Positions 6,536 to 7,274 of a stretch of 7,274 bases of DNA are shown here, piece after piece. A program made the translations under genes and the position numbers. The stretch's first letter is position 1; each line of letters starts with the position of its first letter. The notes beneath the pieces were generated by a model. That model saw only the letters and a program-made list of their open reading frames with translations, ran no database searches and was not told the DNA's origin. Source of the stretch: Actinomycetota bacterium (GTDB lineage Bacteria; Actinomycetota; Thermoleophilia; Gaiellales; Gaiellaceae); the NCBI GenBank assembly GCA_019234175.1, contig JAFALP010000074.1, positions 1 to 7,274 on the forward strand. Reading direction: 5' to 3'.

Positions 6536-7274
6536 ATGCACAGCCTTCTTCGAGTCCTCGAGCGGCAGGGCATCCCCGACAGCGCCGCGAAGGCTCTCGT
6601 CATCGTCGGCGTGTTCGCGATCGCGTCCGTCTTCACGCGCACGCTCGGCCTCCTCGTGGGCCGCGTCGAGGCACGCGCCGACGAGGAGAACGCGCCGAGC
6701 CCGCTCGTGGCGCTCAGCCGTCGCGAGACCGCCGTGTCGCTCGCGCAGACGAGCATCCGCTATCTCGTCTATCTCATCGCCCTCGCACTGACCGTCGTGG
6801 TCATCACCAATGGTCGTGCGATCGGCGCGGTCGCCGGCGCGTCGTTCATCGCCGTGCTCGTCGCCTTCGCGGCGCAGCGATTCCTCATGGACATCATCGC
6901 GGGGATCGTCATGTTCTTCGAGGGCTGGTACACGGTCGGGACATCCGTCGTGGTCGAGCCGTGGAAGCTCGAGGGCGTCGTCGAAGAGGTCTCGCTGCGC
7001 GCGACGAAGATCCGCGACCCGGGCGGAGAGGTCCTCCGGGTGCACAATTCGCAGATCCTGGCGCTCCGGGTCCTCCCGGAAGGTGCACTCGGCTTCGAGC
7101 TCGATCTCTTCGTCCACGACGCGGACGCGGGCGAGGAGCTCGTGAACCTCGTCGCGCAGCTGGTCCCGGTCGGGCCGACCGGGTTCATCGCCGCTCCGGC
7201 GGTGCGCGACGTCCAGGCGCTCGACAGCGATCTCCACCGGGTGACCGCGCGCGCCTCGGTCGCGCCCGGTCGCG
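6536..7274 (+). CDS. MscS-family mechanosensitive channel, N-terminal part (3' end outside window)
   Basis: This is an inner-membrane small-conductance mechanosensitive channel, a family that releases solutes on hypo-osmotic shock. It is cut by the window edge after 246 codons. Hydrophobic helices lie at about 18-41 and 74-92. A pore-lining helix follows at about 97-128, with GAVAGASFIAVLVAFAAQRF and then DIIAGIVMFFEGWYTVG, matching MscS TM3. The cytoplasmic beta domain starts near 134, with GVVEEVSLRATKIRDPGGEVL and VHNSQI. Two usual residues differ: the common VGD after the pore is VGT here (Thr136), and the PNS triplet is HNS (170-172). ATG 6536 is the first start after an in-frame TGA at 6497. 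Its Shine-Dalgarno sequence is poor; the nearest purine/G-rich run, GGCGGGCGGG at 6511-6520, is too far away. A separate promoter is likely in the preceding spacer. No functional link to the VWA operon is evident. Confidence 0.88.
   Translation, partial: MHSLLRVLERQGIPDSAAKALVIVGVFAIASVFTRTLGLLVGRVEARADEENAPSPLVALSRRETAVSLAQTSIRYLVYLIALALTVVVITNGRAIGAVAGASFIAVLVAFAAQRFLMDIIAGIVMFFEGWYTVGTSVVVEPWKLEGVVEEVSLRATKIRDPGGEVLRVHNSQILALRVLPEGALGFELDLFVHDADAGEELVNLVAQLVPVGPTGFIAAPAVRDVQALDSDLHRVTARASVAPGR

Noticed and set aside
6810..7145. Plus-strand open frame of 111 codons inside the channel gene
   Set aside because: Ser/Arg-rich product in the wrong frame relative to the clear MscS coding sequence.
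5252..7237. Very long minus-strand open frame (661 codons) opposite the second VWA gene and mscS
   Set aside because: Its product is dominated by Arg, Asp, Glu and His with no domain, and it lies antisense to well-recognised genes. Long antisense frames are expected in DNA with G/C at nearly every third position.

Overview
The window is a GC-rich, all plus-strand stretch of bacterial chromosome. Codon third positions are almost always G or C, and GTG and TTG starts occur beside ATG. Base composition and protein style suggest a high-GC actinobacterium, possibly of the class Thermoleophilia. That placement is an impression from the sequence, not a phylogenetic result. No mobile element, CRISPR array, tRNA or rRNA was seen.

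Layout. Positions 2-1042 hold the C-terminal part of a major facilitator superfamily (MFS) transporter cut by the window edge. Its reading frame runs more than 100 nt into the next gene. Positions 925-1830 encode a membrane-anchored extracytoplasmic protein with an Ig-like half and a LolA/LppX-like half. A 74-nt gap (1831-1904) follows, with a possible hairpin, a possible promoter and a strong ribosome binding site.

Positions 1905-6436 are a compact five-gene operon: a MoxR-type AAA+ ATPase, a cytosolic DUF58 protein, a membrane-anchored von Willebrand factor A (VWA) protein, a small secreted cysteine-rich protein (here called X), and a second membrane-anchored VWA protein. All four internal junctions are 4-nt start/stop overlaps (ATGA, TTGA, GTGA, ATGA), which implies one transcript and translational coupling. 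After a 99-nt spacer with a nested hairpin, an MscS-family mechanosensitive channel starts at 6536 and runs off the right edge.

How the genes may work together. In known MoxR/DUF58/VWA (Bat-like) loci the MoxR ATPase is thought to act as a chaperone-like remodeller, with VWA proteins as its metal-dependent partners. Here the ATPase and the DUF58 protein would be cytosolic. The two VWA proteins would be anchored by two N-terminal helices and one C-terminal helix. The secreted protein X, encoded between the VWA genes, would sit on the outer face of the membrane.

The most novel element is X. It looks like two copies of one roughly 60-residue cysteine-bounded unit, and I do not recognise its family. 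It takes a place in the operon where classical Bat operons carry other accessory genes. The system's substrate cannot be read from the sequence.
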